Source of the DNA: Gracilibacteraceae bacterium
Lineage (GTDB): Bacteria > Bacillota > Desulfitobacteriia > Desulfitobacteriales > Syntrophobotulaceae
NCBI GenBank assembly: GCA_031263945.1
Contig: JAISEW010000257.1
Span: forward strand, 1-5,618
Direction of reading: 5' to 3'
Length of the DNA stretch: 5,618 nt
The position numbers and the translations under genes were made by a program. The notes under the pieces are model-generated. The model was not told the DNA's origin, did no database searches, and saw only the letters and a program-made list of their open reading frames with translations. Positions 1-5,126 of this stretch are shown here, piece after piece (within the stretch, counting starts at the first letter, position 1; every line of letters begins with the position of its first letter).

Positions 1-189
1 AAGCCGGAATGACTGGGGGACATGGATCCAGCATAAAGCCGGAATGACTGGGGGACATGGATCCGGCATAAAGCCGGAATGACTGGGGGACATGGATTCC
101 GGCATAAAGCCGGAATGACTGGGGGACATGGATCCAGCATAAAGCCGGAATGACTGGGGGACATGGATCCAGCATAAAGCCGGAATGAC
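1..189. repeat. 35-bp direct tandem repeat array
   Basis: Five near-identical units follow each other without spacers, at 1-34 (first base cut by the window edge), 35-69, 70-105, 106-140 and 141-175, with a partial sixth at 176-189. Each unit contains GCATAAAGCCGGAATGAC, then TGGGGGACA, then GGATCC(A/G). The unit at 70-105 is 36 bp because it reads GGATTCC; at its junction with the next unit this completes an 8-bp perfect stem (96-103 and 109-116, loop ATAAA). In the other units a lost T and an A/G change weaken that stem. The array lies just downstream of the last operon gene and may extend left of the window. No reading frame runs through it. Confidence 0.95.
96..116. repeat. Perfect palindrome, module type A, inside the array
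   Basis: ATTCCGGC (96-103), loop ATAAA, GCCGGAAT (109-116). The 27 bp at 93-119 are the exact reverse complement of 4235-4261 in the gap between the SDR and dgoK. This ties the array to the intergenic element as one repeat family. It is the only array junction in this window that keeps the full stem. Confidence 0.9.
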
Positions 190-198
190 GGGAACACT

Positions 199-222
199 GG
201 ATTGCTTTGTCGTTGCAGCAAT
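199..222. repeat. Degenerate palindrome, module type B
   Basis: TGGATTGC at 198-205 is followed about 12 bases later by GCAAT at 218-222. This resembles the intact B module TGGATTGC...GCAATGAC at 4291-4318, but the AATGAC end is decayed to AATTTT. It sits directly after the last A unit of the array, so A and B modules are adjacent here too, in head-to-tail order. Apart from this relic and the array, 1-249 holds nothing I can identify. There is no intrinsic terminator with a T tract for minus-strand transcription. Confidence 0.55.
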
Positions 223-249
223 TTTGAGAGTCACACGCTCCTTTCTCTG

Positions 250-1191
250 TCAATCCATTCCCAAGTCCCGGCGGGAGTGGATTTTGAAATATTTTCCCAA
301 GGGCGCCAGCAGCCGCTCGCACTCGCCGATGATCTTCCGGTCGTACCGGATCGTGTTGCCCCGGCAGTCCAGCCGCTTTATGACGCCCCTTTTCCACAGG
401 GCGAATTTGTAATGCGGCACCTTGTAAAACGGCTCGTACAGGAGAAACGGGGTCATTTCACCATGGAGGGCGCAGGCTTTTTCCGCTTCCCCGGATTCCA
501 ATAAATCCCATAAAGTGGCGAAAATATCACCGAGGTGGGCGGAGGGCATACAGCCGCAGGCCCCTCTTTTGTAGCACTCGATAAAAGTCAGGCCGCTCTT
601 GCCGCTCATGACGCCGCCGAATACGCCGGGCCGCTCCAGCTTATGCCCCGCGGCCATCCGGGAGACATAATCCAACTCGGAATCGCTCTCTTCTTTGACA
701 AACTGAACGTTTTCGCACTCACGGGCAATTTGGAAGACCTGCTCAGGGGTCAGGACAGGACCGGGCGACGCGTTCTGAATACAGATGGGAATGCCGACCG
801 CCTTATCCAGACGGGCGTAAAACCGGCGGATATCATCATAGGCCACGGGCCTTACGAGTACGGGAGGCATACTCATCACAGCGTCGTAACCGTAATATTC
901 GGCCTGTCTGGCCCGCTCGGCGGAGTGTTTGGCGCTCCAGCCGGCGACCCCGGCGATCAGGGGCAGCCGGCCGTCGTTCTGTTTGGCGACCTCTTTGGTG
1001 ATTTCCTCGTGTTCCTCGTCGGAAAGGGTGTAAAACTCGCCCGCGTTCACGTTGGTCACTATGCCCTGCATACCTGAGCGAACGCAGAATTCCACCTCGG
1101 CCCGCAAATCGTCGTAATCGACGGCCAGGTTTTCCTGAAACGGCGCGGGTATGGGGCAGAACATCCCCCGAAACTGAAAATCTTTTACCAT
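250..1191 (-). CDS. DapA-superfamily lyase with variant active site, copy 1
   Basis: This is a 313-residue (beta/alpha)8-barrel protein of the DHDPS/N-acetylneuraminate lyase superfamily, which uses a lysine Schiff base to act on 2-keto acids. The N-terminal FCPIPAPF matches the family's first strand. The Schiff-base lysine is K166 in VQFVKEES (codon 696-694). The usual GTTGE loop is replaced by VNAGEF (residues 48-53), and the catalytic tyrosine of the YNVP motif is Gln in IQNAS (Q139, codon 777-775). RGACGCMP near residue 209 recalls members acting on sugar acids. It is therefore unlikely to be lysine-pathway DapA; a 2-keto-3-deoxy-acid dehydratase or aldolase is more plausible (inferred). 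The ATG at 1191 is preferred over the in-frame GTG at 1221 because AAGGAGGT sits 7 nt before it. It follows its paralogue after 16 nt and is the last gene of the operon. The final residues (IHSRRDLGMD) are encoded by an inverted repeat. Confidence 0.88.
   Translation of the reverse strand: MVKDFQFRGMFCPIPAPFQENLAVDYDDLRAEVEFCVRSGMQGIVTNVNAGEFYTLSDEEHEEITKEVAKQNDGRLPLIAGVAGWSAKHSAERARQAEYYGYDAVMSMPPVLVRPVAYDDIRRFYARLDKAVGIPICIQNASPGPVLTPEQVFQIARECENVQFVKEESDSELDYVSRMAAGHKLERPGVFGGVMSGKSGLTFIECYKRGACGCMPSAHLGDIFATLWDLLESGEAEKACALHGEMTPFLLYEPFYKVPHYKFALWKRGVIKRLDCRGNTIRYDRKIIGECERLLAPLGKYFKIHSRRDLGMD
252..283. repeat. Inverted repeat overlapping the 3' end of the last gene
   Basis: The left arm AATCCATTCCC (252-262) and the right arm GGGAGTGGATT (273-283) pair over 11 positions with one G-T type mismatch, around a 10-base loop. 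The arms begin and end with AATCCA/TGGATT, the same hexamers that flank the palindromic modules elsewhere in the window. The repeat covers the last codons of the gene and two bases of its stop. It could act as a transcript-end hairpin, but no T tract follows, so a classical terminator call is not supported. Confidence 0.65.
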
Positions 1192-1198
1192 AAGAGCG

Positions 1199-1206
1199 AC
1201 CTCCTT
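1199..1206 (-). promoter_or_regulatory. Ribosome binding site deciding the start of DapA-like copy 1
   Basis: On the minus strand AAGGAGGT lies 7 nt before ATG 1191. The alternative in-frame GTG at 1221 lies inside the preceding coding region and upstream of this site, so the ATG is the better start. Confidence 0.85.
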
Positions 1207-1207
1207 T

Positions 1208-2143
1208 TTATACCATTTCACCGGCGGTCAAATAGTCGTAGATCCGCTGGAATTCTTCGCGGGCGGTCGCGCTGTAAACATTCATGTTCGCCCGGCGGCG
1301 GCCGGTGTTTTCGATCACCCCCCGGCGTTTCAGCACATCCAAGCATACCTCCGTTTGGTAAAGCCGCTCAAAGCAGATAAGGGGCGAAAGCGCCAGCTGC
1401 ATGGCCAGAGAACGGTCATGCCCGCCCTCTTCCAAAAGCCGCCACTGTTTTTCCCGCTGATCGGCCATATGCAGGGGCGGCATAAAACCGGCGGCGCCTC
1501 TCAGGTAATCGTGATGGAGATCGAAACCGTTGACAGCGCCGGTAAACAGGCCCAGGCAGGCGCCGGGCGGCAGATCTTCCACGGCGGCGAGAAATTTACT
1601 GATTTCCGCCTGAGCGCCGTTGGCGTCCTCTTTGTAATACAGGACGCGTTCAAATTCCCGCAGGAGAAATTTGACGCCCTCCTGACTCAGGCCGGCGTTC
1701 AAATTGGCGGTCAGCGTATCCGGCGGAGCGTTTTGGGCGATGATCGGGATGCTCAGTTTTTGATCCATGACGCGAAAACCGCGGTCTACCAAGTCGGGCC
1801 AGAGGTAAGGGACGAAATAAGGGGCGGCGCAAAGCACCGCGGCGGCGCCGGCGGCCTGAGCGTGTTCCGCCCAGTAGACGGCGCGCATGGGCGTGGGGGC
1901 GGATACGCCGACGATCACAGGAATTTTCCCCTGGGCGTACTCACAGACGGTTTCCACCGTTTCCCGGCGCTCTTTATCGGTAAACAGATAGAACTCGCTG
2001 AAAAACTCGTTGAGCACAATGCCCTGAACACCGCATTTGACGGCGAAATCGACCATGTTTTTCAGGTCGGACAAAACGATCTCCTCGCCTTGGTCAAAAG
2101 GAGTGGGCAAAACCGGATACACTCCCCGCAGGATTTGCTTCAT
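1208..2143 (-). CDS. DapA-superfamily lyase with variant active site, copy 2
   Basis: This 311-residue DHDPS/NAL-superfamily protein is a diverged paralogue of the next gene; both share the start (VLPTPF / CPIPAPF), QGIV, QNA, the Schiff-base lysine region and KRGVI. The lysine is K171 in LYYKEDANG (codon 1633-1631). The GTTGE loop reads EFFSEF (46-51), so both proton-relay threonines are absent, while the Glu remains. The position of DapA Tyr133 is Gln in AQNAP (Q137, codon 1735-1733). RGAAGFMP lies near residue 215. From memory, a QDAP/QNAP-type motif occurs in L-2-keto-3-deoxyarabonate dehydratases of this superfamily, so a dehydratase role on a 2-keto-3-deoxy sugar acid is my leading guess, not proven. 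The ATG at 2143 has GAGGAG (2150-2155) 6 nt upstream; an in-frame start at 2221 would overlap the preceding gene and is less likely. The gap to the upstream gene is 50 nt. Confidence 0.88.
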   Translation of the reverse strand: MKQILRGVYPVLPTPFDQGEEIVLSDLKNMVDFAVKCGVQGIVLNEFFSEFYLFTDKERRETVETVCEYAQGKIPVIVGVSAPTPMRAVYWAEHAQAAGAAAVLCAAPYFVPYLWPDLVDRGFRVMDQKLSIPIIAQNAPPDTLTANLNAGLSQEGVKFLLREFERVLYYKEDANGAQAEISKFLAAVEDLPPGACLGLFTGAVNGFDLHHDYLRGAAGFMPPLHMADQREKQWRLLEEGGHDRSLAMQLALSPLICFERLYQTEVCLDVLKRRGVIENTGRRRANMNVYSATAREEFQRIYDYLTAGEMV

Positions 2144-2149
2144 GGCGCG

Positions 2150-2155
2150 CTCCTC
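2150..2155 (-). promoter_or_regulatory. Ribosome binding site deciding the start of DapA-like copy 2
   Basis: GAGGAG on the minus strand lies 6 nt before ATG 2143. It rules in favour of this start over an upstream in-frame ATG at 2221, which would overlap the end of the dehydrogenase gene and has no family-like sequence after it. Confidence 0.8.
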
Positions 2156-2193
2156 GCTTTCTGGTATGGATGACGTCTTTCGGAATGTATTTG

Positions 2194-3156
2194 TCAAACC
2201 CGGAGCAACTCGGGGTTGCACGGATACCGCTGAGCCTGGCCGCTCAGGACCCGCACCGCCTCCTCCGCCGCTTTTCGCTGCAAAGATGTGATAGCCTGTT
2301 CGCTGTACCAGGCGAAATGCGGCGTCGCGATCACGTTTTCCATTTGGAGCAAAGGGCTGTCTCGCTCTAAAGGCTCCTTTTCATATACGTCCACGCCGGC
2401 CCCCGCGAGAGCGCCCCGCCGTAAAGCGTCAATCAAGTCTTCCTGGCAAACCAGCCCGCCCCGCGCCGTGTTGATCAGCACAGCGGAAGGCTTCATCAGG
2501 CGAAAGGCTTCCCGGTTCAGCTTGTGGCGGGTTTCGCCGGTGAGCGGGCAGTGCAGCGAGAGGTAATCGCTTTCCCGGCAAAGGGTCGCAAAAGATACCA
2601 GTTCGACGCCGGCGGCGTTTTCCTGAATAAAAGGGTCGTGGGCAATCAGGCGGACCCCGAAGCCGGAAAGCTTGCGGGCCACAGAGCGGGCGATCCGGCC
2701 CAATCCCAGCAAACCCACCGTCGCCTCCTCAAAGCGCGTGACCGGCGCGGCGGCCTCATATCCCCACACGCCGCTCCGCAGTTTTTCCCGGATCAGCGGC
2801 AGCTTCCGCGCCAGACTCAGCATCATGGCGATGGCGTGGTTGGAGACCTCGTCGATGCCGTAATCCGGCACGTTGCTGACGAGAATGCCGCGGCGGGTGG
2901 CTGCGGCGACGTCAATATTGTCGTAGCCGATGCCGTAACGCACCATGATTTTACATCTGCTCAGACTGGCGATCACGTTGGCGTTCACATCCGCGTACTG
3001 AATGATCAAGCCGTCCGCGTCGGCGACCGCGGGGATCAACTCTTCCTCGCGCCTGAGCTGGCAGGCGACGAGACGGAATCCGGCCCCTTCGACGATCCGC
3101 CGCTCCCAGGCGATATCCGCGTACTCATAATCAGTGACGACGACAGTGATTGCCAT
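2194..3156 (-). CDS. D-isomer-specific 2-hydroxyacid dehydrogenase, CtBP-like
   Basis: This 320-residue cytoplasmic oxidoreductase is of typical family length and is expected to interconvert a 2-keto acid and a D-2-hydroxyacid with NAD(H). The NAD-binding Rossmann motif is GLLGLGRIA (148-156), with Asp174 (HDP) at the end of the second strand favouring NAD over NADP. The catalytic triad is visible as Arg232 (NTARGG), Glu261 (EKEPL) and His280 (TPHFAWYSEQA). VRYGIGYDNID (72-82) is the substrate-domain signature. AWYSEQA after the His and the overall style resemble the CtBP/phosphoglycerate-dehydrogenase-like branch. SerA is unlikely because the length leaves no C-terminal ACT domain. The substrate is not readable from sequence; in this operon it may be a sugar-derived 2-keto acid, glyoxylate or hydroxypyruvate. 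The ATG at 3156 has GGAGG 5 nt upstream. It starts 21 nt after dgoK. Confidence 0.93.
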   Translation of the reverse strand: MAITVVVTDYEYADIAWERRIVEGAGFRLVACQLRREEELIPAVADADGLIIQYADVNANVIASLSRCKIMVRYGIGYDNIDVAAATRRGILVSNVPDYGIDEVSNHAIAMMLSLARKLPLIREKLRSGVWGYEAAAPVTRFEEATVGLLGLGRIARSVARKLSGFGVRLIAHDPFIQENAAGVELVSFATLCRESDYLSLHCPLTGETRHKLNREAFRLMKPSAVLINTARGGLVCQEDLIDALRRGALAGAGVDVYEKEPLERDSPLLQMENVIATPHFAWYSEQAITSLQRKAAEEAVRVLSGQAQRYPCNPELLRV

Positions 3157-3160
3157 TTTT

Positions 3161-3168
3161 TCCTCCTC
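3161..3168 (-). promoter_or_regulatory. Strong ribosome binding site of the hydroxyacid dehydrogenase
   Basis: GAGGAGGA on the minus strand, with its GGAGG core 5 nt before ATG 3156, lies in the 21-nt gap after dgoK. It supports independent, efficient translation initiation within the polycistronic message. Confidence 0.8.
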
Positions 3169-3177
3169 TCTTCACTG

Positions 3178-4179
3178 CTAAAGACCGTACTCGCTGCCGC
3201 CGGCAATGAGCAAAGCGCCTTCGGCGGATAAAGGAACCTCGGTTTCAGGGGTATAGACATGTATGTCACGGAAATAACCGTCTGCGGACAGGATATCGTA
3301 CAGGGCTTGCCGCAACGGTTCCCGCCCCGTCAGGACGACCGCGGCGCGCTCATGAGCAGCCAAAAGCGAAGATGCTTTGACCGCCGTAATATCGCCGGCC
3401 AGCACGGCCCCCAGAATAAAATTGGCGATGTCGGGCGGCGTATGATCCGTAAAATTACTGAGTACGCGGGCGGAAAAACACGCGCGCCCCAGTCCGTGTT
3501 TCAAGGCGCTTTCATAACCTTCCAGCGTCATTCGCCTGTCGTACGATCCCGGATCGGCCAGACGCCGCTCCACCGCGTCGGCAATGACGGTATGGCGAGA
3601 TATGGCGGCCAGCAGTTCCCCGGCGAGCGTGGTAACGCAGCCGGTGATACGGCCTTCCTCATCGACCCCGACGAACTTCGTGTGCGAGCCGGGAAGGATC
3701 AGCAGCATGGGTTTTCCCTTATGCAACCGCCGGATCAAAGCGACGCTCTCGGTTTCCTCGCCGCGCATGACATCCATATCCAGGTAATTGGCGAGCGTGA
3801 TTTTTTCCGCGGAATTTTTGATCCCAGGGATGAAGTAAATGGGCAGAGGACAAATGTCGGGCAGTTCTTTGCGGGCGATGCCCCGCGCCAATTCCCCGAG
3901 GCCGGCCGGAGCCGTCAAATGGGGGATTTCCGCCAGCCCGACGTTAGAACTGATCATACCGCTGGCGATAATGGACGATATCGCGGAATAGTCTGCGCCG
4001 CTTTCCAGCAGCAAACTGTCCAAACAGTTCTTCACCGCCTGTTTGAGCTTGGCGTTACTGCCTTCCGTGGCCGTATCCCGCACGCCGACCGGTCTGTTCT
4101 GCTCGCCTGCCATCCGGTCGCCGCTCCACAGGATTGCCCGGGTATTCGTGGTTCCGCAATCAATGGTTATTCTCGTCAT
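3178..4179 (-). CDS. dgoK: 2-keto-3-deoxygalactonate kinase (DgoK family)
   Basis: The predicted enzyme phosphorylates 2-dehydro-3-deoxy-D-galactonate at O6 with ATP, giving the substrate of the aldolase encoded upstream. Motifs match E. coli DgoK as I recall it: ITIDCGTTNTRA at the N terminus (phosphate-binding strand of the ASKHA fold), ASGMISSNVG (72-81), YFIPG (115-119), DVMRGEET (136-143) and LPGSHTKFV (162-170), followed by LAGEL. At 333 residues it is longer than E. coli DgoK (about 292), mainly through extra residues in the first third and the C-terminal part. The ATG at 4179 directly precedes the conserved N terminus; the frame stays open to an ATG at 4314, but that 45-residue extension is translated repeat DNA and is rejected. 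AGGCAGGAA ends 9 nt before the start and is a moderate Shine-Dalgarno site. Substrate stereochemistry (galactonate or another 3-deoxy-aldonate) is inferred from family and context. Confidence 0.93.
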   Translation of the reverse strand: MTRITIDCGTTNTRAILWSGDRMAGEQNRPVGVRDTATEGSNAKLKQAVKNCLDSLLLESGADYSAISSIIASGMISSNVGLAEIPHLTAPAGLGELARGIARKELPDICPLPIYFIPGIKNSAEKITLANYLDMDVMRGEETESVALIRRLHKGKPMLLILPGSHTKFVGVDEEGRITGCVTTLAGELLAAISRHTVIADAVERRLADPGSYDRRMTLEGYESALKHGLGRACFSARVLSNFTDHTPPDIANFILGAVLAGDITAVKASSLLAAHERAAVVLTGREPLRQALYDILSADGYFRDIHVYTPETEVPLSAEGALLIAGGSEYGL

Positions 4180-4188
4180 TTTTTCTAA

Positions 4189-4198
4189 TTCCTGCCTT
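4189..4198. repeat. 10-bp direct repeat, dgoK-side copy
   Basis: TTCCTGCCTT here is identical to 4333-4342. The two copies flank the 134-bp block that contains the palindromic element and may be a target-site duplication. This copy includes the Shine-Dalgarno sequence of dgoK. Confidence 0.7.
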
Positions 4199-4332
4199 CG
4201 CTCGTCTCGCGATTTCCCGGTTTCAATTTTCCTCGTCATTCCGGCTTTATGCCGGAATCCATTCTCTCGCCCGCGGCGTAAACTCGGGTCTGGATTGCTT
4301 CGCTGCGCTCGCAATGACGGCGGGGGATCCGT
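4199..4332. mobile_element. Putative small non-coding insertion (REP doublet/MITE-like)
   Basis: This 134-bp block lies between identical 10-bp direct repeats and splits an operon whose other gaps are 16-50 nt. It contains two palindromic modules in opposed orientation, with outer ends CGTCATT (4234-4240) and AATGACG (4313-4319) as a 7-bp inverted pair, and inner ends AATCCA (4256-4261) and TGGATT (4291-4296) as a second inverted pair. It has no coding capacity. The structure recalls REP doublets (REPINs), which are moved by RAYT transposases in trans, but no transposase gene is in the window. The block's extreme ends show no inverted repeat, so the exact borders are uncertain. Confidence 0.55.
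4234..4319. repeat. Composite palindromic repeat, modules A and B in inverted arrangement
   Basis: Module A is ATTCCGGC (4238-4245), loop TTTAT, GCCGGAAT (4251-4258), a perfect 8-bp stem. Module B is TGGATTGC (4291-4298) through GCAATGAC (4311-4318), with a GC-rich, partly self-complementary core. A 29-bp spacer separates them. Sequences of the B type (TGGATTGCTTCGCTGCGCTC) are familiar as dispersed repeats in many bacterial genomes. Transcribed with the operon, both would fold as hairpins between the SDR and dgoK cistrons. Confidence 0.85.
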
Positions 4333-4342
4333 TTCCTGCCTT
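4333..4342. repeat. 10-bp direct repeat, SDR-side copy
   Basis: TTCCTGCCTT, identical to 4189-4198, overlaps the last base of the SDR stop codon. Collapsing the two copies to one would leave an 18-nt gap between the SDR stop and the dgoK start. Confidence 0.7.
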
Positions 4343-5103
4343 TATTTGCCCAGATAACCGCCGTCGACCGGTATGACCGCCCCGCTTAGATAATCGCTGG
4401 CCGCCGAGGCCAGGAATACGGCGACGCCTTGCAGATCTTCCGGCGTTCCCCAGCGACCGGCCGGGATACGCCCGAGGATTTCCGCGCTGCGCCCCGGGTC
4501 GCCGACAATATTGACATTGAGAGCCGTATCCATGTAGCCGGGGGCGATCGCGTTAACATTGACGCCGCGGCCGGCCCATTCATTGGACAAAGCTTTGGTC
4601 AGCTGCGAAACCCCGCCTTTGCTGGCGGCGTAGGCCGGTACGGTGAAACCGCCAAAAAAGGCCAGCATGGAGGAAATATTGATGATCTTGCCCGAACCCC
4701 GCCTGAGCATGATCTGGCCGGCAAGCTGGCAGAGCCGGAATACGGAAGTGAGGTTGACCGTGAGGACGTCGTTCCAGTCACTCAGGGGAAACTCCTCGCA
4801 TTTATGCCGGCGCTGGATCCCGGCGCAATTGACCAAAATATCCAGAACGCCGTCCAACGGCTCAAGCGCCGCGTTGAAGACGGATTCAAGCCGCTCCGTA
4901 TCGCTCAGGTCCGCCCGCAGACCGGAAACCGGCAGCCCGCGCTCCCGCATTTCCCGCGCGGTCTCGTCAAGCCGGGCGGAATTATCGACGACGACGACCC
5001 GCGCGCCGAACTCCGCCAGAGCCTCGGCGATCCCCTGCCCCAGTCCCGCGGCGCCGCCGGTGACGACGGCTTTCTTGTCCTTTATGTCAAAAAGATCACG
5101 CAC
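4342..5103 (-). CDS. Short-chain dehydrogenase/reductase, KduD-like
   Basis: This 253-residue classical SDR has the same length as E. coli KduD (2-dehydro-3-deoxy-D-gluconate 5-dehydrogenase), and its closest recognisable similarity is to that enzyme: AVVTGGAAGLGQG, DWNDV, GKIINISSMLAF, VNVNAIAPGYM, RSAEIL.RIPAGRWG and FLAS.ASDY. The cofactor motif TGGAAGLG spans 15-22, and Asp40 at the end of strand 2 favours NAD(H). The catalytic tetrad is Asn117, Ser145, Tyr158 and Lys162 (YAASK). The usual NNAG reads NCAG (92-95), a mild variation. It is cytoplasmic, with no signal peptide. It probably oxidises or reduces a secondary hydroxyl or keto group of a sugar acid; gluconate 5-dehydrogenase-like activity is the main alternative. 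The start is GTG at 5103, chosen because GAGGAGG lies 7 nt upstream and the family N terminus follows at once. It begins 23 nt after the aldolase and precedes the repeat-filled gap before dgoK. Confidence 0.92.
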   Translation of the reverse strand: MRDLFDIKDKKAVVTGGAAGLGQGIAEALAEFGARVVVVDNSARLDETAREMRERGLPVSGLRADLSDTERLESVFNAALEPLDGVLDILVNCAGIQRRHKCEEFPLSDWNDVLTVNLTSVFRLCQLAGQIMLRRGSGKIINISSMLAFFGGFTVPAYAASKGGVSQLTKALSNEWAGRGVNVNAIAPGYMDTALNVNIVGDPGRSAEILGRIPAGRWGTPEDLQGVAVFLASAASDYLSGAVIPVDGGYLGK

Positions 5104-5110
5104 GGAAATT

Positions 5111-5117
5111 CCTCCTC
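5111..5117 (-). promoter_or_regulatory. Ribosome binding site for the GTG-started SDR
   Basis: GAGGAGG on the minus strand ends 7 nt before GTG 5103. It supports the non-ATG start of the SDR gene and lies in the 23-nt gap after the aldolase stop. Confidence 0.85.
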
Positions 5118-5126
5118 ATATTACAA

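Noticed and set aside
1..189. Possible CRISPR array
   Set aside because: The 35-bp units abut directly with no unique spacers, and no cas genes are present. It is a plain tandem repeat.
252..283. Rho-independent terminator for the operon
   Set aside because: The hairpin is real, but no run of T follows it on the minus strand and it overlaps the coding end, so a terminator call is not supported.
1192..1221. GTG start at 1221 for DapA-like copy 1
   Set aside because: It would overlap the end of the preceding gene, and the strong AAGGAGGT lies downstream of it, 7 nt before ATG 1191.
250..2143. Lysine-biosynthesis dapA
   Set aside because: Both copies lack the GTTGE threonines and the YNVP tyrosine, and they sit in a sugar-acid operon with no other lysine or diaminopimelate genes.
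4180..4314. N-terminal extension of DgoK to an ATG at 4314
   Set aside because: The extra 45 residues are translated repeat DNA, and the conserved N terminus (TRITIDCGTTN) begins at the ATG at 4179, which has its own Shine-Dalgarno site.
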